Shown here in pieces: positions 1-8,423 of a stretch of 64,000 nucleotides of DNA (position 1 is its first letter; the number at the start of each line of letters is the position of its first letter). The notes under the pieces are model-generated. The model saw only the letters and a list, made by a program, of their open reading frames with translations. It ran no database searches and was not told the origin of the DNA. The DNA lies in contig JADKAF010000001.1 of assembly GCA_016719295.1 (NCBI GenBank), positions 4,092,001 to 4,156,000 of the forward strand, read 5' to 3'. The stretch comes from Planctomycetota bacterium (GTDB lineage: Bacteria; Planctomycetota; UBA1135; JADKAF01). The translations under genes were made by a program, and so were the position numbers.

Positions 1-1
1 G

Positions 2-2182
2 ACCGGGTTTCTGGTCCTCGCCCTCTGGGGCTTGCGAGGCGAAGCGACGCGTCCAGCAGCAGAGCGCGGCACCGAGTTCTCCCTCGCGGCGCACGAGGCA
101 CACGTCGCCGACTCGCTGCCCGCTCCACGGGAGCTACCCGTAGAGCCCGCGCAGATCGTAGAGCGCAACGCAGTTCCTGCTCCGCCGCCCGCTCCCTCGC
201 AGCGACGCAAACCCGAACGCGAGCCCGCCGCGGATGATCTCCGCATCCAAGTCGTCGACGAGCTCACGGGACGGCCTTTGCCAGCAGGCGAGGTCTCCCT
301 GACTTGGAAGCCGGGCGGACGCGAGTCAGGAATGCATGTGTTCATCGCCAGCAAGCGCCTGGAAGAGGCACACGACGAGATCCGCGTTCCTCGCAGCGCG
401 ATGCGCAGGTACTCCAGCGCCGAGCTCGCGAGCGGGACCTTGCAGATGCAACTGCAGTGGCTTGGCCTGACGAACGTCGAGCAGCAGCTCGCGCTCGAGC
501 CTTGGCCTACAGAGCCGCTGCGGCTCTCGGTCCCCGCTTCCGGCTCCGTGTATCTCCGCGCGGCCTTCCTGGAGCCGCGAGAGCTAAGGCTCCGCATTCG
601 CGGTCCGAGCCGCGCATCCTCCTGCGACGTACAGGTCACCGGAGGACGGAGCCAAGCGATTCCGTGCATGCTCGGAGCCGAGCTCGAGATCTACGGCGAG
701 CTCCCCGATGGGTCGCTGGCAGCACTGCGCTCCGCGGCAGGGCCCACGCAGCCGGGAGAAGAGCGCGAGCTCCTGGTCGTGCGCTCCGAGAAAGGGCGCG
801 TCGTCGCAGTGCGCGTCCTCGGCGATAGCAGCCGAGCGCTGCCCGACCGGGAGCTGAAGGTGCATCGCAGCTTCGAGCCGAGCGGGGCCTCTCGCCGCTT
901 CCTCTTGCGCAGCGACGGTGAGGGGTGGATTCGATGTGGCTTGGGCGATGAAGTGCGAGGAGGAGCGCTCGAGCTGGTCCTCGAGGAGCCTGGAACGAGC
1001 CCGCGACGCGGCAGGATCGCGTTCCCTCCAGCACTCGATCCGGGCGAGCACGCGCTCGGCGATGTCGAGCTCCGTGCAGACACGCTCCTCGCCAGCGGCC
1101 GAGTCCTGGACCGTACCGGACGCGGGATCTCGATGGCCTCGATCACCGTGCAACCCACGCCGCCAGAAGGCCGAGCTCCCGTGACGCGCCCGCTGCGCAC
1201 CGATCGCGAAGGTCGCTTCGAGATCCGCGCGGAGACGAGCACGAGCACCATCGCGCTGCGCGCGGAGGCCATCGGCTACGCGCCCGGTGTGCTGCGCGAC
1301 ATCGCGCCAGGATCCAGCGAGCTCACGCTGATCCTGGAGGACGGCGGACGCTGCGAAGGCAGCGTGATCTTGCCCGCGGGCTTCGATGCCAAGAGCTTGG
1401 AGATCCACGCCGCCCTCACGCCCGCATCGCCTCTGTCCCCGGGTCACATCAAGCGCACGCTGCATCTCGGGCCGCGAGGCAAGTTCGCGATCGGCGACCT
1501 GCCCGCGGGCCGCCTCGACCTCGAGTTCCGGAGCGAGCGCACGGGCGTGCTCGAACGCATCGAAGGGCTCGCGATCGCGAGCGGAGAGACGAATCGCGAC
1601 CCGCGCATCCAAGGGCTCTCCCTCGCTCTCGGATGGAGCCCTCTCCGTCTGCGCCTCGTGGATCCCTCGCACGCTTCGAAGCCTCTCTCCAACGTCGCCC
1701 TGCTGCTCCAAGCGGAGGACCAGGCCTCCTCGGCGAGCACGTCCGCCCGGGCCTTCACCGATGAGGAAGGCCGCATCGAGCGCTGGTTCCCTCCTGCGAC
1801 GAGCGTTGTGCGCGTGCTCGCCGAGAGCCAGCTCGAGATGCTGGTGAAGCCCAGTGCGGAGGAGCAGGAGCTCCTTCTCCAACGCGGCTGGCGCGTCACC
1901 TTGCCCATCGACCTCTCTGCGGATCCGCCGGTGGAAGGTGTCTCCCTCTGGCTCGAGACTAACAGCGGAGCCAAGAGCTCGCGGGCGTGGCTCGCGAACG
2001 GCGAGCTCGAGTTCTCCGTGCCGCGAGCCGATCGCTATCGCGTACGCATCGCCCTTAGCACAGGCGGCGATCTGAATCTGCTCCAGCGCTTCTCAGAACC
2101 GCTCCCTGACACCACCATCGACATCACCCACGACGGCCAGCGCCTCCCCACCTTCATCATCCCCGCGCCGAAGAAGCGCTGA
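2..2182 (+). CDS. carboxypeptidase-regulatory-like domain protein, 5' end outside the window
   Basis: The frame is open to the left edge. The residues before the first possible TTG start at 32 read TGFLVLALWG, which looks like the end of a hydrophobic export or anchor segment, so the true start lies upstream. About 725 residues are visible. A linker rich in Pro, Arg and Glu is followed by DDLRIQVVDELTGRPLPAG and then by repeated beta-sandwich modules with the pattern GRVLDRTGRGI...TDREGRFEI, typical of carboxypeptidase D regulatory-like (transthyretin-fold) domains. No catalytic domain is present. The same N-terminal block (DDLRI.VV....G..LP) recurs in the gene at 10704-12929, so the two are paralogues flanking the sigma/kinase pair. 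It is probably membrane-anchored and faces the periplasm or outside. The ligand or function is unknown. Confidence 0.85.
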   Translation, partial: TGFLVLALWGLRGEATRPAAERGTEFSLAAHEAHVADSLPAPRELPVEPAQIVERNAVPAPPPAPSQRRKPEREPAADDLRIQVVDELTGRPLPAGEVSLTWKPGGRESGMHVFIASKRLEEAHDEIRVPRSAMRRYSSAELASGTLQMQLQWLGLTNVEQQLALEPWPTEPLRLSVPASGSVYLRAAFLEPRELRLRIRGPSRASSCDVQVTGGRSQAIPCMLGAELEIYGELPDGSLAALRSAAGPTQPGEERELLVVRSEKGRVVAVRVLGDSSRALPDRELKVHRSFEPSGASRRFLLRSDGEGWIRCGLGDEVRGGALELVLEEPGTSPRRGRIAFPPALDPGEHALGDVELRADTLLASGRVLDRTGRGISMASITVQPTPPEGRAPVTRPLRTDREGRFEIRAETSTSTIALRAEAIGYAPGVLRDIAPGSSELTLILEDGGRCEGSVILPAGFDAKSLEIHAALTPASPLSPGHIKRTLHLGPRGKFAIGDLPAGRLDLEFRSERTGVLERIEGLAIASGETNRDPRIQGLSLALGWSPLRLRLVDPSHASKPLSNVALLLQAEDQASSASTSARAFTDEEGRIERWFPPATSVVRVLAESQLEMLVKPSAEEQELLLQRGWRVTLPIDLSADPPVEGVSLWLETNSGAKSSRAWLANGELEFSVPRADRYRVRIALSTGGDLNLLQRFSEPLPDTTIDITHDGQRLPTFIIPAPKKR

Positions 2183-2307
2183 GCGAACGCGAGGCGCACG
2201 AGCGAGAACGCGCCCGAGCGCTGGCGCAGCGAGAGTGCGATGTTGCGGCTGCAGCTGAGCGCCGGACCGCAGTTCGAAGCGCTGCGCTCCGCGGCGGCGC
2301 TGCCGCG

Positions 2308-2538
2308 ATGAGCCGAGCTGCCGCGCCTCGCGCGACCGCGGCACGGCGCGGAGGGTTCCGGCGATACGACCTTGCACGTCGACGCGCGCCCGCGAGGAAG
2401 CACGCGCCTCTCTTCCTCGGCGCGGCGCTCGAGCTTCCGCTCACCTGGATCGCGCGCGTCGTCGGCGGACCGCTCTCGCTCGCCCTCTTCGCCGCGACGA
2501 TGCTGCAGATCTCCGCCTGCCTGCTCGGGCTCTGGTGA
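2308..2538 (+). CDS. possible small membrane protein
   Basis: This is the only candidate in the 515-base gap between 2182 and 2698. The 76 codons from ATG 2308 give an Arg/Ala-rich N-terminus followed by two hydrophobic stretches, PLFLGAALELPLTWIARVV and PLSLALFAATMLQISACLLG. The frame stays open upstream to the end of the previous gene without a better start. The N-terminal half looks like random GC-rich sequence while the C-terminal half looks like real membrane segments, so it may be the end of a decayed gene. No family is recognised. The rest of the gap holds nothing identifiable. Confidence 0.25.
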   Translation: MSRAAAPRATAARRGGFRRYDLARRRAPARKHAPLFLGAALELPLTWIARVVGGPLSLALFAATMLQISACLLGLW

Positions 2539-2697
2539 TCTCCGCGCGGCCCGGGCGAGCTGCGTCGTCGGAGCCGCGCGGCAGCGCGCGCCGCCCGCGC
2601 GCCCTTGCCACTGCGGGGGCTTTGGGCATACCTTCTTGCGACGCGTACCGCGTCACCCGGGGGGGTGGTCGAAGCGCCTAGCTCGCGAGCACCGCTC

Positions 2698-4635
2698 ATG
2701 CGAAGGCCCCCCATCCGTACCGCGCTCCTCCTCTGCCTGCTCAGCGCCGCGATCGGCGCTCCCTCGACGAGCCTCGCGCTCGCGCCCCAGTCGCCCACCG
2801 ATGGCGGCGTCTCCTACGCGCACCTCGAGGTGCTGCCCATCGCCGACAACGCCACCACGACCTCCACGATCGTGGTGACCGGCGCGCTCCCGGTGATCAC
2901 CGACGTGAGCCTGCGGACCTTCTTCGCGCACACCGCGCCGACGGATCTGGACGTCACGCTGACCTCCCCGAACGGAACGGTGGTCACGATCACCACCGAC
3001 AACGGCGGCAGCTCCGACAACGTCTTCCTCGGCACCATGTTCGATGACGACGCGCTGACACCCGTCACCGATGCCAGCTACCAGAACGGCGTCGCGCAGC
3101 AGGCCCTCACGCCGGAAGAGGCCTTCGGCGCGTTCCGTGGCGAGGATCCCAACGGCACCTGGACGCTCACGATCACGGACGACGCCGCGGGCGAGACGGG
3201 AACCTACGCGTGGGTCCTGCACATCGCCGCCATCGCCGAGGCTCCCGCAACGGCCGTGAGCAACGTCGAGGACACGACGGTCGTGCCGCTCCCCGACCTC
3301 ATCGACATCACCCGCACGCTCTCGATCTCCGGTGCGCAGGCGTTCTTGGATCGAGCGGAGCTCTTCGTCGACATCCTCCACACCTTTCCTGGGGACCTCA
3401 ACATCACGCTCACCTCGCCCCAGGGCACGACGGTGGCGATCACCACCAACAACGCCGGCACGAACAACGACGTCTTCGCCGGAACGCGCTTCAGCGACGG
3501 TGGCGGCACCCCCGTGACCGATGCCATCTACGCATTGAATGTCGTCCAGCCGCTCCTCGTCCCCGAAGGAGCGCTCGGAGCGTTCATCGGCGAGGATCCC
3601 AACGGCACCTGGAGTCTGCGCATCGTCGATACCGCGGGAATCGACTCCGGCACACTGCGTCGCTGGTCGCTAGACCTCCGCTCGACCGCGCAGAACAACG
3701 TACCCGGTCGTTCGGCGAGCGCGCCCTTCACCAAGGGCTCGTTCACAATCGACCGTACCGTCGTCGTGGACGGCGGATTCGGTGGTCGCGATCAGCTCTC
3801 GCTCTCCGGCGCGCTGCCGGTCGCGGGCATGCTCGACGACTTGAGCGGCGTCGCGCTCACGATCGGCGTGAATGGCGTCCCGCTCTCGTACACGCTCTTG
3901 CTGGACGCGAAGGGCAAGTTCGCGGGAGTGCGCCCCAACTCCAAGGGCTCGATCAGCCCCACCAAGGGCACGTTCAAGGCGAGCCTCTCCGAGATACGCC
4001 TCGCTGAGCTTCTCGATCTCCCCAACGTCGACGAAGAAGGCGAGGTACGCGTCGAGATCGAGTTCTGCCTCGTGGGCAGCGGGATGATCCTCTCGCGCGC
4101 CACGGGCGACTTGGTCTTCACCTACAAGACCGTGCAGGACAAGAGCACGAAGGGGCAGTTCTCCTTCGCGAAGAACGCCACGCGCTCGACGGTGTTCCAT
4201 GCCTCGAAGGCGAGCGCCATCGAGATCGTCGGTACCGGCACGGCCGTCAGCGCGAACGGCCTCGTCTCCGGAGACTCGGCGGAGCCGCTCGTACCCAACG
4301 ACACGATGCTCCTCGCGATCGGCGATCAGCCGGCGATCTCGATCCCTCTCTCGGCGGTGAACATCACCGGCGAAGGCTCGAAGACCTCGGTCAAGCTGAT
4401 CTCCGGCAGCGTCGCGGAGCTCTCCGCGTTCACGCTCTCGAGCCAGAAGAAGTCCTTCTCGTTCGCGACGATCCCGCTCGCCGGAACGGGCATCCCCGCG
4501 GCCGGAGAGAGCGAGCCTCTCGTGCATGTGCTGCCGCTCGAGCTGACCGTGCCGACCGCCGGTGGCACGCTGGTGTTCGAGACGCTGGTCGAGCTGCGGC
4601 GAACGATCCCGACCTCGACGAGCTGGAAGAACTGA
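2698..4635 (+). CDS. secreted protein with two proprotein-convertase P domains
   Basis: The start is placed at ATG 2698, giving a clean signal peptide (MRRPPIRTALLLCLLSAAIG, cleavage near residue 28) and 645 residues. The longer frame from 2605 would put charged residues ahead of it. Two beta-sandwich P domains lie at about residues 46-178 and 190-328. Each has the order LDVTLTSPNGT or LNITLTSPQGT, then NDVF.GT.F, then GAF.GEDPNGTW.L.I.D, then W.L.I, which is the P_proprotein signature. Such domains normally follow a subtilisin-type protease, but none is encoded here. Residues 340-645 form a beta-rich region of unknown family. A strong hairpin follows at 4661-4699. It is probably exported and may bind other surface proteins; that role is inferred. 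Confidence 0.85.
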   Translation: MRRPPIRTALLLCLLSAAIGAPSTSLALAPQSPTDGGVSYAHLEVLPIADNATTTSTIVVTGALPVITDVSLRTFFAHTAPTDLDVTLTSPNGTVVTITTDNGGSSDNVFLGTMFDDDALTPVTDASYQNGVAQQALTPEEAFGAFRGEDPNGTWTLTITDDAAGETGTYAWVLHIAAIAEAPATAVSNVEDTTVVPLPDLIDITRTLSISGAQAFLDRAELFVDILHTFPGDLNITLTSPQGTTVAITTNNAGTNNDVFAGTRFSDGGGTPVTDAIYALNVVQPLLVPEGALGAFIGEDPNGTWSLRIVDTAGIDSGTLRRWSLDLRSTAQNNVPGRSASAPFTKGSFTIDRTVVVDGGFGGRDQLSLSGALPVAGMLDDLSGVALTIGVNGVPLSYTLLLDAKGKFAGVRPNSKGSISPTKGTFKASLSEIRLAELLDLPNVDEEGEVRVEIEFCLVGSGMILSRATGDLVFTYKTVQDKSTKGQFSFAKNATRSTVFHASKASAIEIVGTGTAVSANGLVSGDSAEPLVPNDTMLLAIGDQPAISIPLSAVNITGEGSKTSVKLISGSVAELSAFTLSSQKKSFSFATIPLAGTGIPAAGESEPLVHVLPLELTVPTAGGTLVFETLVELRRTIPTSTSWKN

Positions 4636-4660
4636 TTCTCGAGTTCCGCTACCAGCCAAC

Positions 4661-4699
4661 AGGCCCTCCGCCGCACCCGTGAGTCGCAGCGGAGGGCCT
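4661..4699. terminator. bidirectional hairpin terminator
   Basis: Perfect 11-bp inverted repeat (AGGCCCTCCGC at 4661-4671 and its complement at 4689-4699) with a 17-nt loop, followed on the plus strand by TCTCGTT. It lies between the convergent P-domain and TPR genes and can serve both. The T tract is weak. Confidence 0.6.
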
Positions 4700-4741
4700 T
4701 CTCGTTACAGCGCCGCACGTCGCGCTCTGCAGCGGCACCCG

Positions 4742-5143
4742 TCAGTCCTTGCCTCCGGGCGACTCCGCTTGCGGGCTCTTCGCTCGCGCCTCCTCGAGCT
4801 CGCGACGCCAGCGCGCGGCTTCCCTCGTGTTGCCTAGCGCTTCGTAGAGCTGCACGAGACGCTCGAGCGCGTCGGAGATGTGCCGCGCGCCCTTCGGCCC
4901 GAGGCTCGCCCTGCGCTCTTCCATGCCGCGATAGCCGTCGAGCAGCAGCGGCTCTACTTCGCCCAGCTTCTTCTGCCCCAGCAGCGCGCCACCGAGCATC
5001 GACTGCATGCTGAACGTGGACCATTCCCCGAGCCGCGTCTGCTCCCGAATCGCGAGCGCCTCACGCAGCAGAGGTTCCGCTTCGTTCCACGACTGCGACC
5101 CGAGCAAGCTCTGGCCGAGCGCTGCGAGCGCAGACATCGACAT
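4742..5143 (-). CDS. TPR-repeat protein, probably the tail of a lost Ser/Thr kinase
   Basis: 133 residues containing about three tetratricopeptide repeats: one with LLREALAIREQ (residues 8-35), one with FSMQSMLGGALLGQKKLGEVE and a last one ISDALERLVQLYEALGN. The order (NEAEPLLREALAIRE..., then ALERLVQLYEALGNTREAARWR) is that of the C-terminus of the TPR-bearing Ser/Thr kinases common in Planctomycetota and Acidobacteriota. The kinase and transmembrane parts are missing: upstream of ATG 5143 the frame continues for some codons but reads as Ser/Arg-rich noise. It is most likely a truncated remnant, though a short free-standing TPR protein is possible. It is convergent with the P-domain gene across a terminator. 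Confidence 0.6.
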   Translation of the reverse strand: MSMSALAALGQSLLGSQSWNEAEPLLREALAIREQTRLGEWSTFSMQSMLGGALLGQKKLGEVEPLLLDGYRGMEERRASLGPKGARHISDALERLVQLYEALGNTREAARWRRELEEARAKSPQAESPGGKD

Positions 5144-5230
5144 CGAGTTTCGATCCCGCAGCGAAGCCGAGCGGCGGCGAGAAGAAGCGGAAATGACCGA
5201 GGCCCACCCCCCACCCCTCGCGGACCTTCG

Positions 5231-5533
5231 ATGACGATCGCCGGTGCGCTCTCACGAGGCATTCGAGGCCTCTCGCTTGTGAGCACTGCAATTCCCCTAC
5301 TGCAGTTGAGCCTGGTTCGTCTGGGTCGCCCGTTCTTCGAAGGCTCGCCCTATGGATCCTTCACGAGCTTCTTTCGATGGCTGACACTGGCAGGAGTGCT
5401 TCTGTCGCTGCTCTCCCTCTGGATCCTCGCCGACAGACCGCGCGCTGGTTGGCACGTAGCCGCCCACTGCCTGGCTCTCCTGACCTGCACCTTCTGGCTG
5501 TATCTCATCACCTGTCTCATCACGCCGCTCTAA
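5231..5533 (+). CDS. small integral membrane protein
   Basis: 100 residues from ATG 5231, with three hydrophobic segments: GLSLVSTAIPLLQLSLVRLG, WLTLAGVLLSLLSLWILA and AAHCLALLTCTFWLYLITCL. The coding frame continues upstream of this ATG, but that part is anti-sense to the TPR fragment and looks random. No family is recognised. It is divergent from the TPR fragment. Confidence 0.5.
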   Translation: MTIAGALSRGIRGLSLVSTAIPLLQLSLVRLGRPFFEGSPYGSFTSFFRWLTLAGVLLSLLSLWILADRPRAGWHVAAHCLALLTCTFWLYLITCLITPL

Positions 5534-5939
5534 GGAAAGGTTCCCGAGGTGCGACGCGTTCCTCGGCTGTGAGCGGAAACGCCACGACCGTGGAGGCCTC
5601 ACTCTCGTCGAACGAGACGCTCTCGAGGAAGCGCTCGAGTAGCTGACGAGGCTCTTGATGCGTCGGTCTGTTCCTGGCCCCCGACGGCAGCGCTCCTCGT
5701 CAGGCACGTCCTCGCATTCCACCGCCGAGCTGCTAGGCGGCGGCGCGCGGATCCGTTTTCGCGAAAGCAGCACGGAGCCTGCCCCCCGGATCGAACGAAC
5801 CGACGCCCCCTGCAGAGATTCCGACGGCGCTTCCGAGCTCGTCGATCCCCAGACTGCCTGGTTCCTCTCTGCGCTCGACGAAGCGCGCGACGCGATCGCC
5901 GTGCAGTGGGATTCGCGCGTCGCACCGAAGCGCCGCGTT
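5534..5939. other. 406-base stretch without a supported gene
   Basis: Both strands are open in places but none reads like a protein for long. A minus-strand stretch at about 5539-5716 contains the plausible C-terminal sequence LLERFLESVSFDESEASTVV in a frame with no start codon. It may be the end of a decayed gene. No repeat or terminator was seen. Confidence 0.4.
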
Positions 5940-7100
5940 TCACTCCCGATCGAGCGCCTCGATGAGCGCGCGGATCGACGCGAGATCGCGCTGCGCGCAG
6001 GTCACGAGCAGCGCGTTGCGCTTCAGGTCGAGCTGGATCGAAGCCGCGATGGCGGTGCTGGGAGCCGCTCCCGGCGAGAGCTGCGCGGGATGCGCGCCGT
6101 TGCGTCCACGCGAGACGCCTGCGAGCGCCTCGCGGAGGATCGGCCCCAGCTCCTCGGCGCGCACCGAGCGGAGCGCGAAGACCTCGTGGTGCGCTTCCGC
6201 CGCGCGCGCGCGTTCGCCCGCGCGGTGATCGGCGAGGCGCGCGGTCGCGACGAGCGACTGCAGCCAAGCACCGGTGCCCGTGAGCAAGAGCGTCTCCCCG
6301 GCGGCGACCACGGACTGCAGCGCGTTGTCGGTCTGCGTCGCCCGGAGCCCGTTGGCGAGCTGCGCGGCATCGGCGTGCTCCAACGGCAGGATCGCGCTGA
6401 AGATCACCGCGGGGTGCCGCGCGAGGATCTTCAGGTCCACGAACGCGAGAACCACCGCGCGCTCGCGCGTGGAGCGCGAGGCGCCGTTCCCGGTCGACAC
6501 CACCGCACAGAGATGCGGCTCCGCGCCGCCGAGCGGTAGCAGCGCCAAGTCGTGCGCCACGAGCAAGCGCTCGACATAACCCTGCAGCGCCGCAGCTGCG
6601 AGGACGCGCTTCTCCGTACCACCGACGCGCACGCTCGCCGCGCGGCTGCGCGTCGGCTCCTCCATCACGAGCTCTTGCCCACTGCGAGCTGCGTAGGCTT
6701 CGAGCAGAGCCAACAGCGTCGGGCGCTGATCGACGGAAGTGGCGCCCCCGATCTCGAAGTCCATCACCACGGGAGGAAAGAGCTCTTTCGAAGGGACGAC
6801 CCGAGGAGCTTCGGCCGCCGCCCTCGGAGCGCGATCCAGCCGGCCGATCAGTGCACTCCAGCGCGCGAGCAGCTCCGGTTCGCCCTGCATTACGAGCGCA
6901 TTGCTGCGCACATCGGCGACGAAGCGCAACGGCATCGCGGAGACGAGACCGGCGAGCAGCCCCTCCAGCTCCGTAGCATCGACATGGCCGAGCGGGAGCA
7001 CGCGGATCTCCCGCGGCTCCGCGGGCGCTGGATCCTGAGCCACGTGCGAGACGGGGGCGAACGCGAGGCAGAGTCCGAGCGAGGCGAGAGCGAGCGGCAT
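5940..7100 (-). CDS. secretin N-domain protein without the secretin barrel
   Basis: 386 residues with a signal peptide (MPLALASLGLCLAFAPVSHV). Repeated secretin/NolW-type N domains can be seen. The first is at about residues 33-90 (VLPLGHVDATELEGLL ... RFVADVRSNALVMQGEPE). A possible STN-like part is at 130-200. Another NolW-like unit follows near 240-295. The last is at about 305-386 (FALRSVRAEELGPILREAL ... IQLDLKRNALLVTCAQRDL). These modules form the periplasmic ring of type II/IV secretion channels. The C-terminal beta-barrel domain that makes the pore is absent, so it cannot form a channel alone. It may be an accessory ring protein or a stand-alone periplasmic protein. No other secretion gene is in the window. 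Confidence 0.75.
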   Translation of the reverse strand: MPLALASLGLCLAFAPVSHVAQDPAPAEPREIRVLPLGHVDATELEGLLAGLVSAMPLRFVADVRSNALVMQGEPELLARWSALIGRLDRAPRAAAEAPRVVPSKELFPPVVMDFEIGGATSVDQRPTLLALLEAYAARSGQELVMEEPTRSRAASVRVGGTEKRVLAAAALQGYVERLLVAHDLALLPLGGAEPHLCAVVSTGNGASRSTRERAVVLAFVDLKILARHPAVIFSAILPLEHADAAQLANGLRATQTDNALQSVVAAGETLLLTGTGAWLQSLVATARLADHRAGERARAAEAHHEVFALRSVRAEELGPILREALAGVSRGRNGAHPAQLSPGAAPSTAIAASIQLDLKRNALLVTCAQRDLASIRALIEALDRE

Positions 7101-7297
7101 GGGCGGGTTCTCCGAGACCGACGAGAGCGCGCTGCGACCCGTGGCGGCGCTCCGGCCTTCCGCGCGACTGGGAAAGCCGCGCGCGCCCGGCCGATCGGCT
7201 CCGCTCGAGACCTGCGTGATGCACGCCGAGCACTTCTGGCACCGACGAGGCCTGCGTCCTCTTCAGCGAAGGCCCTCCGGCGACCGATCCGAACGAC

Positions 7298-7639
7298 ATG
7301 CAACGGCCCGCCCTATGTGCGATCGCAGCTATCGTTTCCTTCCTGCTGGGGCTCCTGGTGCTCGGTTGGCCGCTTGGGCTCTCCGATCGCACCGCAGGCT
7401 CGCGCGACCGCTGGGTCCATGCGGCGCTGATCGGCTGCGCCCTCTGGCTCGGCGTGCGAGGTATGTGGCGCAACCCGCGCGCCTCCCGTTACCTGGCTCT
7501 CGCCGGCTTCACGTGCGGGTGCTTCACCTTGGTGTTCACGATCGTCGTGCCGCATGTGCGCCTGCGCGCGAAGCGGCGCCCCGTTCCCACCACCGGCGCC
7601 GCGGCTCCGGCCCAAGCGAACGTGGCTCCGACCCGCTGA
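7298..7639 (+). CDS. small membrane protein, three predicted helices
   Basis: 113 residues from ATG 7298. Hydrophobic segments are at residues 6-28 (LCAIAAIVSFLLGLLVLGWP), about 41-56 (HAALIGCALWLGVRG) and about 66-87 (LALAGFTCGCFTLVFTIVV), followed by a basic, Ala/Pro-rich tail. The composition is convincing for a real membrane protein but no family is recognised. It is divergent from the secretin-like gene and sits 217 bases before the sigma factor gene. Confidence 0.6.
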   Translation: MQRPALCAIAAIVSFLLGLLVLGWPLGLSDRTAGSRDRWVHAALIGCALWLGVRGMWRNPRASRYLALAGFTCGCFTLVFTIVVPHVRLRAKRRPVPTTGAAAPAQANVAPTR

Positions 7640-7856
7640 GCTCCGCGTCCCGAGCCCCGGTCGGGATCCCTTGGTTCGGGCAGCGGCAGAGGCCGAGCCG
7701 TCTCCCCCTCCCCGAGAGTCCGGAGTAGGCTCCCCCCTGTTCCTCTCCAGGTCTCCGGAGCGAGGATCCGCGGAAACTCTGGCGGACGCGAACCGCCCGG
7801 TTCGTTCCCCCCTGTGACCTAGGAGGGCGCGCACTACGCGCCTGCGGAACGCACCC

Positions 7857-8423
7857 ATGGCCCCTCATGCGACCAGGAACGCGGAAGTGACGGAAGCGCC
7901 GAATGAGGCGGCCGGCGGATTCGGCGACCAGCGCTTCCACGAGCTCTACCTCGCGCTCCACCGGCGCGCGCAGAGCCTCATGCGCTCCGAGCGCGCGAGC
8001 ACCCTTCAGCCGACGGCACTCGTGCACGAGGCCTGGGTTCGGGTGCTCGTGACACGGCCCGAGCTCGCCGCAGAGCGCCAGGACTTCCTCGCCTACGCGG
8101 CGCAGGCGATGCGCTCGATCCTGGTCGACTCGCTGCGCCGCCGGAAGCGACGCTTCGCGCTCGTACTCGGCGAGGTGCTCGAGGACGAGCAGGGCCATTC
8201 GCTCGTCGACTGCTTCGCCGATCGCACGGTCGATGTCCTCGACCTCGACGCGGCGCTGCACGAGCTCGCGAGCTTCGACGAACGCATGGCGCGCGCGATC
8301 GAGCTCATCTACTTCGGCGGACTCGAGATCGATTCGGCCGCCCAGCTCCTCGGCATGGCGAAGCGCAGCTTCGAACGCGAGCTCTCCTCGGCGCGCGCCT
8401 GGCTCTTCCGTCGACTCTCTTGA
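7857..8423 (+). CDS. ECF-type RNA polymerase sigma factor (TIGR02999-like)
   Basis: 188 residues. Region 2 spans about residues 25-100 and contains LQPTALVHEAWVRV and FLAYAAQAMRSILVDSLRRR. Region 4 spans 132-185 (LDAALHELASFDERMARAIELIYFGGLEIDSAA..., with the helix-turn-helix near 157-180). This is the planctomycete/acidobacterial ECF subfamily that is typically encoded beside a Ser/Thr kinase. Here the stop overlaps the TTG start of the kinase (TTGA), so translation is probably coupled. No anti-sigma factor is adjacent, so control may run through the kinase. The ATG at 7857 lacks a clear Shine-Dalgarno sequence. Confidence 0.9.
   Translation: MAPHATRNAEVTEAPNEAAGGFGDQRFHELYLALHRRAQSLMRSERASTLQPTALVHEAWVRVLVTRPELAAERQDFLAYAAQAMRSILVDSLRRRKRRFALVLGEVLEDEQGHSLVDCFADRTVDVLDLDAALHELASFDERMARAIELIYFGGLEIDSAAQLLGMAKRSFERELSSARAWLFRRLS

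Noticed and set aside
584..1882. A 432-codon open frame on the minus strand opposite the first gene.
   Set aside because: Its translation is full of Arg, Ala and Glu without hydrophobic pattern, typical of anti-sense frames in GC-rich DNA, and the plus strand gene has clear domain repeats.
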